Shown one piece after another: positions 32,232 through 40,148 of a stretch of DNA of 62,612 nt. This DNA is from Micromonospora wenchangensis. GTDB lineage: Bacteria; Actinomycetota; Actinomycetes; Mycobacteriales; Micromonosporaceae. Position 1 is the stretch's first letter, and each line of letters starts with the position of its first letter. The DNA is taken from NCBI RefSeq assembly GCF_002210435.1, contig NZ_MZMV01000043.1:1-62612 (forward strand), in the 5' to 3' direction. The position numbers and the translations under genes are program-made. Below the pieces are notes generated by a model that did no database searches, was not told the DNA's origin, and worked only from the letters and a program-made list of their open reading frames with translations.

Positions 32232-34161
32232 CGCGGGAAAAACGAGCCTGACCGAACGGCTACTTCACCACACCGGTGTCATCGACCAGGTCGGCAGCGT
32301 CGACGCCGGAAGCACCCAGACCGACTCCATGGAGATGGAGCGGCGTCGTGGAATCACCATCCGGTCAGCCGTGGTGTCGTTCACCATCGACGGTCTCCGG
32401 GTCAATCTGATCGACACACCGGGGCACCCCGACTTCATCGCCGAGGTGGAACGGGCGCTGCGGGTGCTCGACGGGGCCGTTCTCGTGGTGTCCTGCGTCG
32501 AGGGCGTGCAGGCGCAGACCCGCATTCTCATGCGGACGCTGATCCGGCTGCGGATTCCCGTCCTCATCTTCGCCAACAAGATCGACCGCGGTGGCGCCCG
32601 CCACCACGAGCTGCTGCACGACATCGGGGAGAAACTGACCCCCCGCCGGCTGGCGATGAGCACGGTGACCGGTCCCGGCACCGCGCAGGCACGGTCGGTG
32701 CCGCTACCGCTGTCCGAGGGGAACCGCGCCGCCTCGGTGGCCGACCTGCTGGCCGGGCGGAGCGACGACTTCCTCGAGTCGTACCTCAGTGACACCGCAC
32801 GGCTCTCCGAAACCGACTACCGCGCGGAGCTGGTGCGCCAGGTGCGGCGGGCGCAGGTGGTGCCGGTGTACTTCGGGTCGGCCGTGACCGGTGAGGGCGT
32901 GGACGAGTTGCTCCGCGCCGTCAGGGAATTCCTCCCGCCCCCGGGCGGCGACCCGTCGGCGCGGCTGCGGGCGAGCATCTTCAAAATCGACTGGGCGCCC
33001 GGCGGTGAGAAGGTCGCCTACGCGCGGGTGCACGCCGGTCGGCTCACCGCCCGGGAACCGGTCGACACCTACCGTCGTGGCCGCACCGGCGAGGTGGTCG
33101 AGGGACACGGCAGGACGACGTCGGTGCGGGTCTTCACCCACGGCACCACCACCCACGAGACGGTGGCCGGGCCGGGCGACATCGCCACCGTCTACGGGCT
33201 CGCGCAGGTGCGGGTCGGCGACCAACTCGGCTCCCCCGAGGGCCTGCCCTCCGGTGGTTACTTCGCCCCGCCCAGCCTGGAGACCGTCGTCCGGGCCGCC
33301 CGGCCCGACCAGAACGCCCGCTTCTACCGGTGCCTGCTGCGCCTGGCGGAGGAGGACCCGCTGATCGACGTACGCCGCGACGAGACCGACCGGACCATCT
33401 CGGTGGCCCTCTACGGCGAGGTCCAACGCGAGGTCGTCAAGGGCCTGATGCTCGACCGGCACGGCATCGAGATGGTCTTCGAGGAAACCACCACGGTGTA
33501 CGTCGAGAAGGTGGAGGGCACCGGCCACGGGCTGGAGGTGATCCGGCACAACGAGTTCCCCGCCACCGTCGGCCTGCGGATCGAACCGGCCCCCACCGGC
33601 ACCGGGGTGCGGTACCGGATCGCCGTCGAGCCCGGCGGACTGCCCGCCGCCTTCCACCGGGCGATCGAGGAGACCGTCCGCCGCACGTTGCGGCAGGGAC
33701 TGTACGGCTGGGAGGTCGTCGACTGCGTCGTCACGTTGACCGACACCGCGTACTTCAGCCCGGTCACCTCCGCCGGGGACTTCCGCAAACTCACCCCACT
33801 GGTGCTGATGGCCGCCCTGCGTACGGCGGGGACCACGGTGCACGAGCCGGTGAACCGGTTCGAGGTGGAGGTGCCCGACGACACCGTCCACGCGGTCATC
33901 TCCCGGCTCGCCGCCGCCCGCGCGGTCGTCGACCGGTGCGACACCCGCGGCCCGGTCAGCCGCCTGCACGGCACGATCCCCGCGAGCAGCGTCCACGACA
34001 TCGAGCGGCAGCTACCCGGCCTGTCCCACGGCGAAGGCGTCTTCGTCGCCACGCCCAGCGGCCACCGCCGCCTCGCCGGCAACCCACCGACCCGACCACG
34101 TACCGACGGCAACCCCCTGCACCGCAGGGAATACCTGACCCACGTACTCGGACGGGGGTGA
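32194..34161 (+). CDS. TetM/OtrA-type ribosomal protection protein
   Basis: A 655-residue EF-G-like GTPase. AHVDAGKTS (10-18) is the P-loop, DTPGHPDF is G3 and NKID is G4. The tip loop of domain IV, YFSPVTSAGDFRKLTP, matches the YSPVS-type loop by which TetM-class proteins displace tetracycline and distinguishes them from EF-G. Length fits the family (about 640-660). ATG 32194 is chosen because the G domain starts at once (MGSLNIGIVAHVDAG); the frame is open further upstream. It lies next to the biosynthetic locus and may protect the producer's ribosomes, or be a general resistance gene of the kind many actinomycetes carry. Confidence 0.88.
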   Translation: MGSLNIGIVAHVDAGKTSLTERLLHHTGVIDQVGSVDAGSTQTDSMEMERRRGITIRSAVVSFTIDGLRVNLIDTPGHPDFIAEVERALRVLDGAVLVVSCVEGVQAQTRILMRTLIRLRIPVLIFANKIDRGGARHHELLHDIGEKLTPRRLAMSTVTGPGTAQARSVPLPLSEGNRAASVADLLAGRSDDFLESYLSDTARLSETDYRAELVRQVRRAQVVPVYFGSAVTGEGVDELLRAVREFLPPPGGDPSARLRASIFKIDWAPGGEKVAYARVHAGRLTAREPVDTYRRGRTGEVVEGHGRTTSVRVFTHGTTTHETVAGPGDIATVYGLAQVRVGDQLGSPEGLPSGGYFAPPSLETVVRAARPDQNARFYRCLLRLAEEDPLIDVRRDETDRTISVALYGEVQREVVKGLMLDRHGIEMVFEETTTVYVEKVEGTGHGLEVIRHNEFPATVGLRIEPAPTGTGVRYRIAVEPGGLPAAFHRAIEETVRRTLRQGLYGWEVVDCVVTLTDTAYFSPVTSAGDFRKLTPLVLMAALRTAGTTVHEPVNRFEVEVPDDTVHAVISRLAAARAVVDRCDTRGPVSRLHGTIPASSVHDIERQLPGLSHGEGVFVATPSGHRRLAGNPPTRPRTDGNPLHRREYLTHVLGRG

Positions 34162-34222
34162 CAGGCGCGCGGACGCCGCGCCGACCCACGTGAGGCGACC
34201 GGTCGTGGGCGAGGATGGACCC

Positions 34223-35092
34223 ATGACCGACGAGTTGACCGTAGGGGTGCTGGGCGCGGGCATCATGGGTGCCGCCATGGCCCGCAATCTGGTCCGGGCG
34301 GGACACACCGTCCGGGTGTGGAACCGGTCCCCGGACAAGGCGGCGGCGACCGGCGCGACCGTGGCACAGACCCCGGCCGACGCCGTACGCGACGCCGACG
34401 TGATCATCACGATGCTGTACGACGGGGCGACCGTCCGCGACGTGATCGGGCGGGCCGCACCCGGGCTGAGGCCGGGCGCGGCCTGGTTGCAGACGACCAC
34501 GGTGGGCCTGGCCGACACGGCCGGGCTCGCCGAGGTCGCCGCCGAGCACGGGGTGGCGTTCTACGACGCGCCGGTGCTCGGCACCCGGCAGCCCGCCGAG
34601 GCCGGCCAGTTGACCGTGCTCGCCGCCGGGCCGCAGACCGGCCGGGAGAGGCTCACCGCGGTGTTCGACGCGGTCGCGGCCCGGGTGGTGTGGCTGGGTG
34701 AGGACGGCGCGCGGGGCGACGGCACCCGGTTGAAGCTGGTGGCGAACAGTTGGGTCCTGACGGTGACGCACGGCGCGGTCGAGACGCTGGCGTTGGCCGG
34801 GGCGCTCGGCGTCGACCCGGACCGGTTCTTCGCGGTGATCGAGGGCGGCCCGCTGGACATGGGCTACCTGCACGCCAAGACCGACCTGGTACGGCAGGGC
34901 CGGCTGTCGCCGGCGAGCTTCGCGGTGGAGACCGCCGAGAAGGACGCCCGGCTGATCGTCGCGGCCGGCGAGGAGCACGGGGTACGCCTCGATGTGCTGG
35001 CCGCCGGTGCGGAGCGGTTCCGGCGCGCGGCCGCGCAGGGTCACGGGGACGAGGACATGGCGGCGTCGTACCACGCCAGCTTCGTCCCGTGA
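34223..35092 (+). CDS. NAD(P)-dependent beta-hydroxyacid dehydrogenase-like / imine-reductase-like protein
   Basis: A 289-residue protein of the 6-phosphogluconate/3-hydroxyisobutyrate dehydrogenase family. VGVLGAGIMGAAMARNLVRAGH is the dinucleotide-binding motif, FYDAPVLGTRQPAEAGQL the substrate loop, and LKLVANSW the segment that normally carries the catalytic Lys (GxxxKxxxN). VLGTRQPAEAG replaces the usual DAPVSGG form. ATG 34223 follows GGGCGAGG, with a GAGGAT sequence 6 nt upstream that could also act as a -10. It is transcribed in line with the ribosomal protection gene, 61 nt downstream. Substrate not assignable; glyoxylate/succinic semialdehyde reductase-type activity is one option. 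Confidence 0.82.
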   Translation: MTDELTVGVLGAGIMGAAMARNLVRAGHTVRVWNRSPDKAAATGATVAQTPADAVRDADVIITMLYDGATVRDVIGRAAPGLRPGAAWLQTTTVGLADTAGLAEVAAEHGVAFYDAPVLGTRQPAEAGQLTVLAAGPQTGRERLTAVFDAVAARVVWLGEDGARGDGTRLKLVANSWVLTVTHGAVETLALAGALGVDPDRFFAVIEGGPLDMGYLHAKTDLVRQGRLSPASFAVETAEKDARLIVAAGEEHGVRLDVLAAGAERFRRAAAQGHGDEDMAASYHASFVP

Positions 35093-35323
35093 CACTGTTC
35101 CGGCGGCCGAGCGCCCCGCCCGAACTGGGTGCAATCGCCTGCTTCCCGCGACGGGAGCACCCGTGTCGCGGCGGACCACGCGTCGGCGGGAGTGGCGATT
35201 GTGGACAGTGCCCGGATCGGGCATGCTGACACCACGGTCGGCCTATTCGGCTCGCGTCACGCCATCCGCGTCTCCCGATTTCTGCCGCGAGTCTGCTGTT
35301 TCCACATGCACGGAGGAGTGTCG

Positions 35324-36007
35324 GTGAATCACCTTCGTAGAGCTTTTCTCGCCGTGCTGTGCGGAGCCGTGCTGGTGGTCGGCCCGCAGACCCCCGCATC
35401 GGCGATCACCGGCGGCACCACCACGTCGTCACTGCACGGGCAGGTACAGATCTGGAACAACGGAGGGGCCAACTTCCGCTGTACCGGCTCGCTCATCCAT
35501 GTGCACTACGTGCTCACCGCGGCACACTGCCTCCACAGCAGCCGCCTCGTGGTCAAGGCGGGCGACAAGCGTCTCGGCAGCGGTCAGCGCATCATCGTCG
35601 ACGGCACGGCGGCGGCACCGAAGGGCTACGACATGGCGGTCCTGCATCTGGCGTCGAACGTCACCCAGAGCAATCTCGTCGTTCCTTACAGCAGAGACAC
35701 GGCTCTGCTCAAGACCGGGGTCACCGTAGCCATCCGCGGCTGGGGGCAGACCGAGACGAACGGGCCACCGGCATCGACCCTGCGGGTGTGCAGCCTGCGG
35801 GTCGAGCGGTCCATCGCCTCGGAGCTGGAGTTGGAGGGACTCGACGGGGTTCCCCTGGACGGCGACTCCGGGGCGGCGGTCTGGCAGAACAACCGCGTCC
35901 AGGCCGTGTTCACCCACTCCGACGACGCCCTGGGTGGACTGTCCGTTCCCACCGGTTTCCTGGCCGGCTGGATCAAGAGCGTCAGCGGGGTCGACGGAAT
36001 CGACTGA
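35324..36007 (+). CDS. Secreted trypsin-like serine protease
   Basis: A 227-residue S1-fold protein. GTG 35324 is chosen because GGAGGA lies 6 nt upstream; ATG 35306 and GTG 35318 are in frame before it. Residues 1-27 are a signal peptide ending in PASA, and the mature chain begins ITGG like processed trypsins. Catalytic residues are His68 (TAAHC), Asp103 (YDMAVLHL) and Ser182 (GDSGAAVW). The usual GDSGGP is changed to GDSGAA and the Cys before it is missing, so specificity or stability may differ. The 231-nt upstream gap contains a TCCCG-CGA-CGGGA hairpin (35143-35155) inside a CAATCGCC/GGCGATTG pair, and nothing else recognised. Confidence 0.85.
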   Translation: MNHLRRAFLAVLCGAVLVVGPQTPASAITGGTTTSSLHGQVQIWNNGGANFRCTGSLIHVHYVLTAAHCLHSSRLVVKAGDKRLGSGQRIIVDGTAAAPKGYDMAVLHLASNVTQSNLVVPYSRDTALLKTGVTVAIRGWGQTETNGPPASTLRVCSLRVERSIASELELEGLDGVPLDGDSGAAVWQNNRVQAVFTHSDDALGGLSVPTGFLAGWIKSVSGVDGID

Positions 36008-36047
36008 ACCCGGTCTGATCGCCCGGGCGACGTGGGCGGGGTCGTCG

Positions 36048-37040
36048 TCAGGCGGCGTTGACGCTGGTGAGGACGGCGTCCCAGGCCAGCTCGGCGGCGA
36101 CCGTGCCCAGCCGCAGCGACGGGGCGGGCATCGTCACCTCGTCGGTGGTCAGGGCGAACAGGGTGTCACCGTCGGCGATGGTGTGGAAGGGCTGGATGGC
36201 CCGGTGCATGGAGCTGTGCACCTGGGTGGCGAACTGGGCGAGTTCGGCGTCGGTCATCCGGACGTTGGTGACCACGGCGGTCAGGGTGGTGTTCCCACCC
36301 GTTGGCGCGAGGTCCGGTGCGGCGGCCGTGATCAGCTCGGCGTAGTCCCCGGCCGGGTGGCGACGCCTGCCGGTCGCCGGGTCGAGGTTGCCCCGCACGA
36401 TGTCGCCGTCGCGGTCGACGATCACACCCATGGCGTTGACCACGGTCAGCACCAGCAGCCGGACCGCGCCGACGCGGGCGAAGGCCGCCCCCTGCCCGCC
36501 CCACTCGGCGCGGGCGTTGTCGACCTTGCCGACGGTCGCGCCGACACCCGCGCCGACCCTTCCGACGGCCACCCGGTCGGCGCGTACCGCGCGCAGCCCG
36601 TCGGCACCGAGCCGGGCGTCGGGGTAGATGGCGTTGTCCCGGGGGGTGAAGTCGTAGACGACGGCCCCGGACACCACCGGCAGGCTGCCGAAGTCGGTGG
36701 CGTAGCCGGTGCGGCGGAGCAGTTCGTCGTAGACACCCGACGCCGCGGCGAGCCCGAAGCTCGACCCGCCGGCGAAGCACAACGCGTGGTGGTACGGGAA
36801 ACCGCCGCTGACCCCGACGGCCCCGCCCCGCTTGTCGACGGCGGTACGCGCGCCGCCGGGGATGCTGAGCACGGTGACGCCGGTCGGGCCGTCGGGATAC
36901 TCGGCGGTGCCGATCGCCACGCCGGGCAGGTCGAAGTCGACCCACCCGTCGCCCGCCGCGCCGAGCACCGCGGGTCGCCGCCGGTGGTCGTTGCCGACGG
37001 GTGCCGTCGTACGCGGCGGGGCCGGATGGTGCTCGGACAT
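36048..37040 (-). CDS. P1-family self-processing hydrolase (DmpA/NylC type)
   Basis: A 330-residue Ntn-like hydrolase. The family motifs GAVGVSGGFPYHHALCFAGGSSFG and GGNTTLTAVVTNV are present. The second carries the autocleavage site Asn250-Thr251, which makes Thr251 the new N-terminal nucleophile of the beta subunit. Related enzymes are L-aminopeptidase D-Ala-esterase DmpA, beta-peptidyl aminopeptidases and the nylon-oligomer hydrolase NylC. ATG 37040 is preferred; GTG 37049 is an alternative. It is divergent from the LacI gene at 37115, which may control it. It probably acts in the cytoplasm, with no signal peptide seen. The natural substrate is unknown. Confidence 0.87.
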   Translation of the reverse strand: MSEHHPAPPRTTAPVGNDHRRRPAVLGAAGDGWVDFDLPGVAIGTAEYPDGPTGVTVLSIPGGARTAVDKRGGAVGVSGGFPYHHALCFAGGSSFGLAAASGVYDELLRRTGYATDFGSLPVVSGAVVYDFTPRDNAIYPDARLGADGLRAVRADRVAVGRVGAGVGATVGKVDNARAEWGGQGAAFARVGAVRLLVLTVVNAMGVIVDRDGDIVRGNLDPATGRRRHPAGDYAELITAAAPDLAPTGGNTTLTAVVTNVRMTDAELAQFATQVHSSMHRAIQPFHTIADGDTLFALTTDEVTMPAPSLRLGTVAAELAWDAVLTSVNAA

Positions 37041-37102
37041 GAGGATCACCGTCTTCCGTGGGGGGTGTGGTGGCGGCGTGTCCCGACCGACGTCCGGTTC
37101 CC

Positions 37103-37108
37103 TAGACT
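37103..37108 (+). promoter_or_regulatory. -10 element TAGACT, leaderless promoter
   Basis: TAGACT ends 6 nt before ATG 37115 of the LacI gene and there is no ribosome site between. No clear -35 is seen. Confidence 0.5.
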
Positions 37109-37114
37109 GGGCTG

Positions 37115-38146
37115 ATGGCCCGTCCCGTCACGCTGCACGATGTCGCGCGCCGGGCGGGTGTCGGCAAGTCCACCGTTTCCAATGTGCTGTCGTGTTCCGG
37201 CCGGGTCTCCGAGGCGACCCGGGAGCGGGTCCGCGCGGCGATGGAGGAACTGGGTTACGTCCCCAACCGGGCGGCCCGGCAGTTGCGGGGCGGACGGACC
37301 GGCATCATCGGGGTCTACGTTCCGGGCGTGCCGTCCACGTCGGAGTTCTACATGCGGTTCGTCTTCGGCGTCATGGAACGCGCCGCCGCCCGCGACCGGG
37401 ACGTCACCATCCTGACCGCCTCGGAACGCCGGTCGCCCCGCGCGCTCGACGGGGTGATCGTGGCCGATCCGCACCGGGACGACGCGTTCGTGCCGGTCCT
37501 GATGCAGGGTGGCATGCCGGTCGTGTGTTTCGAACGGCCCCCGGCCGGGATGCGCGCGGACGTCGTGCTGTGGGCGGACCACCACCTGGCGCTCACCGGG
37601 CTGCTGGACCGGATGGCCGGGGCCGGGGCCCGGCGTCCCGCCCTGGTGGTGCCACCGGAGACCGGTGACTGGGCGGCCCAACTGGCGGCGGGGCACCGGG
37701 ACTGGTGCGCCCGGCACGGCGTCGCCCCCGTGGTGGCGCACCATCCGTGGGTGCCGTCGCCGCCGGAGGTGTCCCGGGCGGTCGAGCAGGTGCTCGCCGC
37801 GCCGGGGGTGGATGCCCTGGTGTGCGCCTCGGTGGACACCGCGCCGGCGGCCGTGCACGTGCTGCACCGGCTCGGCCGCCGGGTCGGGCGGGACGTCCTG
37901 TTGGCCAGCGCCACCGAGTCGAGCGCCCTGCGGCTGGGTCAACCGCCGATCACCGCGCTCGACCTGTCGCCGTTGGACGCCGGACGCCGCTGCGCCGACC
38001 TGCTCGACGACCTGATCGGTGGCGGCCCGGGTGGGGTCTACGAGCATCCGGTCCACCTGTGGTGGCGGGACTCGACCCGGGGGCCGGTCACCGGGTCATC
38101 CGTTCCAGTGCCTCCTCCATCCGGTCGCCCGCTTCCACCGGGTTGA
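37115..38146 (+). CDS. LacI-family transcriptional regulator
   Basis: A 343-residue repressor with the N-terminal HTH VTLHDVARRAGVGKSTVSNV and hinge ELGYVPNRAARQLRGGRT. The effector domain has a reduced central part compared with sugar-binding members. The conserved end HLWWRDSTRG is followed by about 20 extra proline-rich residues. These extend 59 nt into the 3' end of the convergent siderophore-interacting gene. It appears leaderless. The divergent P1 hydrolase gene 74 nt away is the likely target; no clear palindrome was found in that short gap. Confidence 0.87.
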   Translation: MARPVTLHDVARRAGVGKSTVSNVLSCSGRVSEATRERVRAAMEELGYVPNRAARQLRGGRTGIIGVYVPGVPSTSEFYMRFVFGVMERAAARDRDVTILTASERRSPRALDGVIVADPHRDDAFVPVLMQGGMPVVCFERPPAGMRADVVLWADHHLALTGLLDRMAGAGARRPALVVPPETGDWAAQLAAGHRDWCARHGVAPVVAHHPWVPSPPEVSRAVEQVLAAPGVDALVCASVDTAPAAVHVLHRLGRRVGRDVLLASATESSALRLGQPPITALDLSPLDAGRRCADLLDDLIGGGPGGVYEHPVHLWWRDSTRGPVTGSSVPVPPPSGRPLPPG

Positions 38147-38999
38147 GTCCGGCCGCGAGGCCGTCCTGGTAGACCTGGTCGAGCAGGGGACGGAAGCGGG
38201 CGTAGCGGCGTTCCCAGTCGGCGGAGTCGGTGCGCCAGTAGCCCACGCAGACGGCGCGGTCGCGGGGCAGCCGGTGCACGGTGCGCAGCACGGACCGGGC
38301 CGTTCGGCACTCCCCCGCCTCGCCGGCGACCCAGACGTAGCCGGGGCCGTCGGGCAGGGTCGTCTCCCGCAGCCGGTCGGCGAGGCTGCCCGGACCGTGG
38401 CCGTTGCCGACCCCGACCCGTACGTCGACGTGCACGGTGGGGTCGTCGCCGGCGGCGGCGAGCAGGTCCCGGGCGTCGGCCAGGTCCGGCAGGTCCACCA
38501 GCACCCGTACCGGGAGGCCGGGTGGGCGTTCCGCGACGGCGCGGGTCGCGGCCGGCAGCCCGGACAGGTCGGCGGCGAGCACCAGCCAGCGGGTGTCGGC
38601 GGGGGGACGGAACCAGGCGCGGCAGCGCCACAGCAGGAGACCGGCGCCGGTCCCGGCCTGCCGCGCCCAGGACGTGGCGGGGCCGTGGTCGTGCAGGGCG
38701 AAGTCGATGGTCAGCCGCGCCCCGGCGGGGTCGACGGCGCGGACGGAGTAGTTGCGGCCGATGGGCGGGTGCGGCTCGTCGTGGTAGCCCCACACCTCGC
38801 CGCGCAGGGTCATCGGTGGCGGGGCGGCCTCGCCGGGGCGGGGGAGGTAGATCGTCACCGACTCGTCCGGTGCGCCGAGGCGGGGGAAGTGGGCGAGGTC
38901 GGGGCCGCGCAGGACGATCCGTTGCAGGTGCGGGGTCAGCCGCCGGACCTCGTGCACGGTGGCGGTCCAGAAGCCGGGTCGGGTGAGCGTGTCGGTCAT
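38088..38999 (-). CDS. Siderophore-interacting protein (FAD/NAD(P)H ferric-siderophore reductase)
   Basis: A 303-residue SIP/ViuB-family flavoprotein. The FAD motif is RNYSVRAVD (R-x-Y-S/T type), followed by DFALHDHGPATSWARQAGTG typical of the family. YVWVAGEAGECRTARSVLR and GYWRTDSADWERRY are the NAD(P)H-side motifs. It releases iron from imported ferric siderophores in the cytoplasm by reduction. ATG 38999 overlaps the stop of the binding-protein gene by 4 nt, so the two form an operon driven from the iron-box promoter. Confidence 0.92.
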   Translation of the reverse strand: MTDTLTRPGFWTATVHEVRRLTPHLQRIVLRGPDLAHFPRLGAPDESVTIYLPRPGEAAPPPMTLRGEVWGYHDEPHPPIGRNYSVRAVDPAGARLTIDFALHDHGPATSWARQAGTGAGLLLWRCRAWFRPPADTRWLVLAADLSGLPAATRAVAERPPGLPVRVLVDLPDLADARDLLAAAGDDPTVHVDVRVGVGNGHGPGSLADRLRETTLPDGPGYVWVAGEAGECRTARSVLRTVHRLPRDRAVCVGYWRTDSADWERRYARFRPLLDQVYQDGLAAGLNPVEAGDRMEEALERMTR

Positions 39000-40045
39000 G
39001 TCGCGCTGTACTCCGAACTGGTGGCCGGGTCGCCGTCGACGGCGAGGGTGAGCGCGGGGACGATCTTGTCCAGGACGTAGGGCAGGCTCAGCACGGAGGC
39101 GAACGCCAGCGCGCCGTTGGCCTCGGTGCCGAGGAAGACGTCCCGGCGTTGGGTGCGGACGTCCAGCCGGGTGTAGAGCGGGTCGCCGAGCAGGGTGGTG
39201 ACGCCCGGGTCGGTGGCCGCCTCGGACCAGACGGCGACGTCCACGTCCACCAGGTCGAACCGTTCGCGGCTGATGGTGGCGGACTGGTTGGCGTTCGCGG
39301 TGAGGGTGGTGACCTCGGGTGCCATGGTGAGTCCGAGGTCGAGCAGGACCTTCGAGGCGGTGGTCTCGGGGCTGAACAGGTAGTACTGGCCTTCGTAGGT
39401 GGAGGCGAACACGGTGCGGGCGCCCTTGAGTCGGGGATGGGCGGCGGCGACCGAGGCGATCCGCTGTTCCAGGTCGGTGACGAGTTTCTCGGCCTCGGCG
39501 CTGCGGCCGGTGATCTGTCCGGCGGCCCGGCTCATCTGCTGCCAGGTCACCGCCCAACTGCCGTCGCCTGCGGGCTGGGCGACGGTGGGTGCGATCTTGG
39601 TGAGCAGGTCGTACTCCTGCCGGGACATGCCGGAGGAGAGGCCGACGATGACGTCGGGGCGCAGTGCGGCGATCTGTTCGTAGTCGAGTTCGGCGCGGGC
39701 CAGCACCTCCGGTTTGGCCGTGCCGAGTCGTTCCCGGGCCCACGGCCAGGTCGCGTTCGGCATGTTGCCGTACCAGTCGCGGATCGCCACCGGCACCTCG
39801 CCGAGGGCGAGGAAGTAGTCCTGTTCCTTGAGGCCCACCACCACGATCCGTTCGGGCTTGGCGGTGAGGGTGGTCGCGCCGAAGGCGTGGGTGAGGGTGG
39901 TGGGGAACGCGGCGTCGGACGAGCCGGACGCGGGTGCGGCGGGGCTCGCCCCGTCGGCGGCGCAACCGCCGGCCGCCAGCACGGCGAGGATCAGTGCGGC
40001 GGCGGTCAGGAGGGTGCTCAGCCGGCGTGGGCGGGTGTGTGACAT
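38996..40045 (-). CDS. Iron-siderophore ABC transporter substrate-binding lipoprotein
   Basis: A 349-residue FepB/FhuD-type protein. The N-terminus RPRRLSTLLTAAALILAVLA ends in a lipobox-like AGGC with Ala rather than Leu at -3. The class III binding-protein fold is indicated by KPERIVVVGLKEQDYFLALG and ALRPDVIVGLSSG. It captures a ferric siderophore for the FecCD/FecE system encoded divergently. The start lies 48 nt from the iron box. Siderophore type is not predictable. Confidence 0.9.
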   Translation of the reverse strand: MSHTRPRRLSTLLTAAALILAVLAAGGCAADGASPAAPASGSSDAAFPTTLTHAFGATTLTAKPERIVVVGLKEQDYFLALGEVPVAIRDWYGNMPNATWPWARERLGTAKPEVLARAELDYEQIAALRPDVIVGLSSGMSRQEYDLLTKIAPTVAQPAGDGSWAVTWQQMSRAAGQITGRSAEAEKLVTDLEQRIASVAAAHPRLKGARTVFASTYEGQYYLFSPETTASKVLLDLGLTMAPEVTTLTANANQSATISRERFDLVDVDVAVWSEAATDPGVTTLLGDPLYTRLDVRTQRRDVFLGTEANGALAFASVLSLPYVLDKIVPALTLAVDGDPATSSEYSAT

Positions 40046-40092
40046 GGCATTCGATCCTCAGGAGGGGCAGCGAGAACGACGTTCCCAGTGGC

Positions 40093-40111
40093 TTAGGGTA
40101 GGTTTACCTTA
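40093..40111. promoter_or_regulatory. Iron box (IdeR/DmdR operator)
   Basis: TTAGGGTAGGTTTACCTTA matches the 19-bp consensus TTAGGTTAGGCTAACCTAA at 15 positions. It sits between the two divergent halves of the siderophore uptake locus, so iron-loaded DmdR/IdeR should repress both. Confidence 0.85.
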
Positions 40112-40148
40112 GCCAGTGATGGAACGTTCCACCATGAAGTGAGTCACA

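Noticed and set aside
32194..34161. Second elongation factor G
   Set aside because: The domain IV tip loop and overall length match TetM/OtrA-class protection proteins rather than EF-G.
35132..35201. CAATCGCC...GGCGATTG inverted repeat as a riboswitch or attenuator
   Set aside because: Arms of 8 bp are 54 nt apart and no conserved aptamer or terminator pattern is visible; mentioned only in the protease entry.
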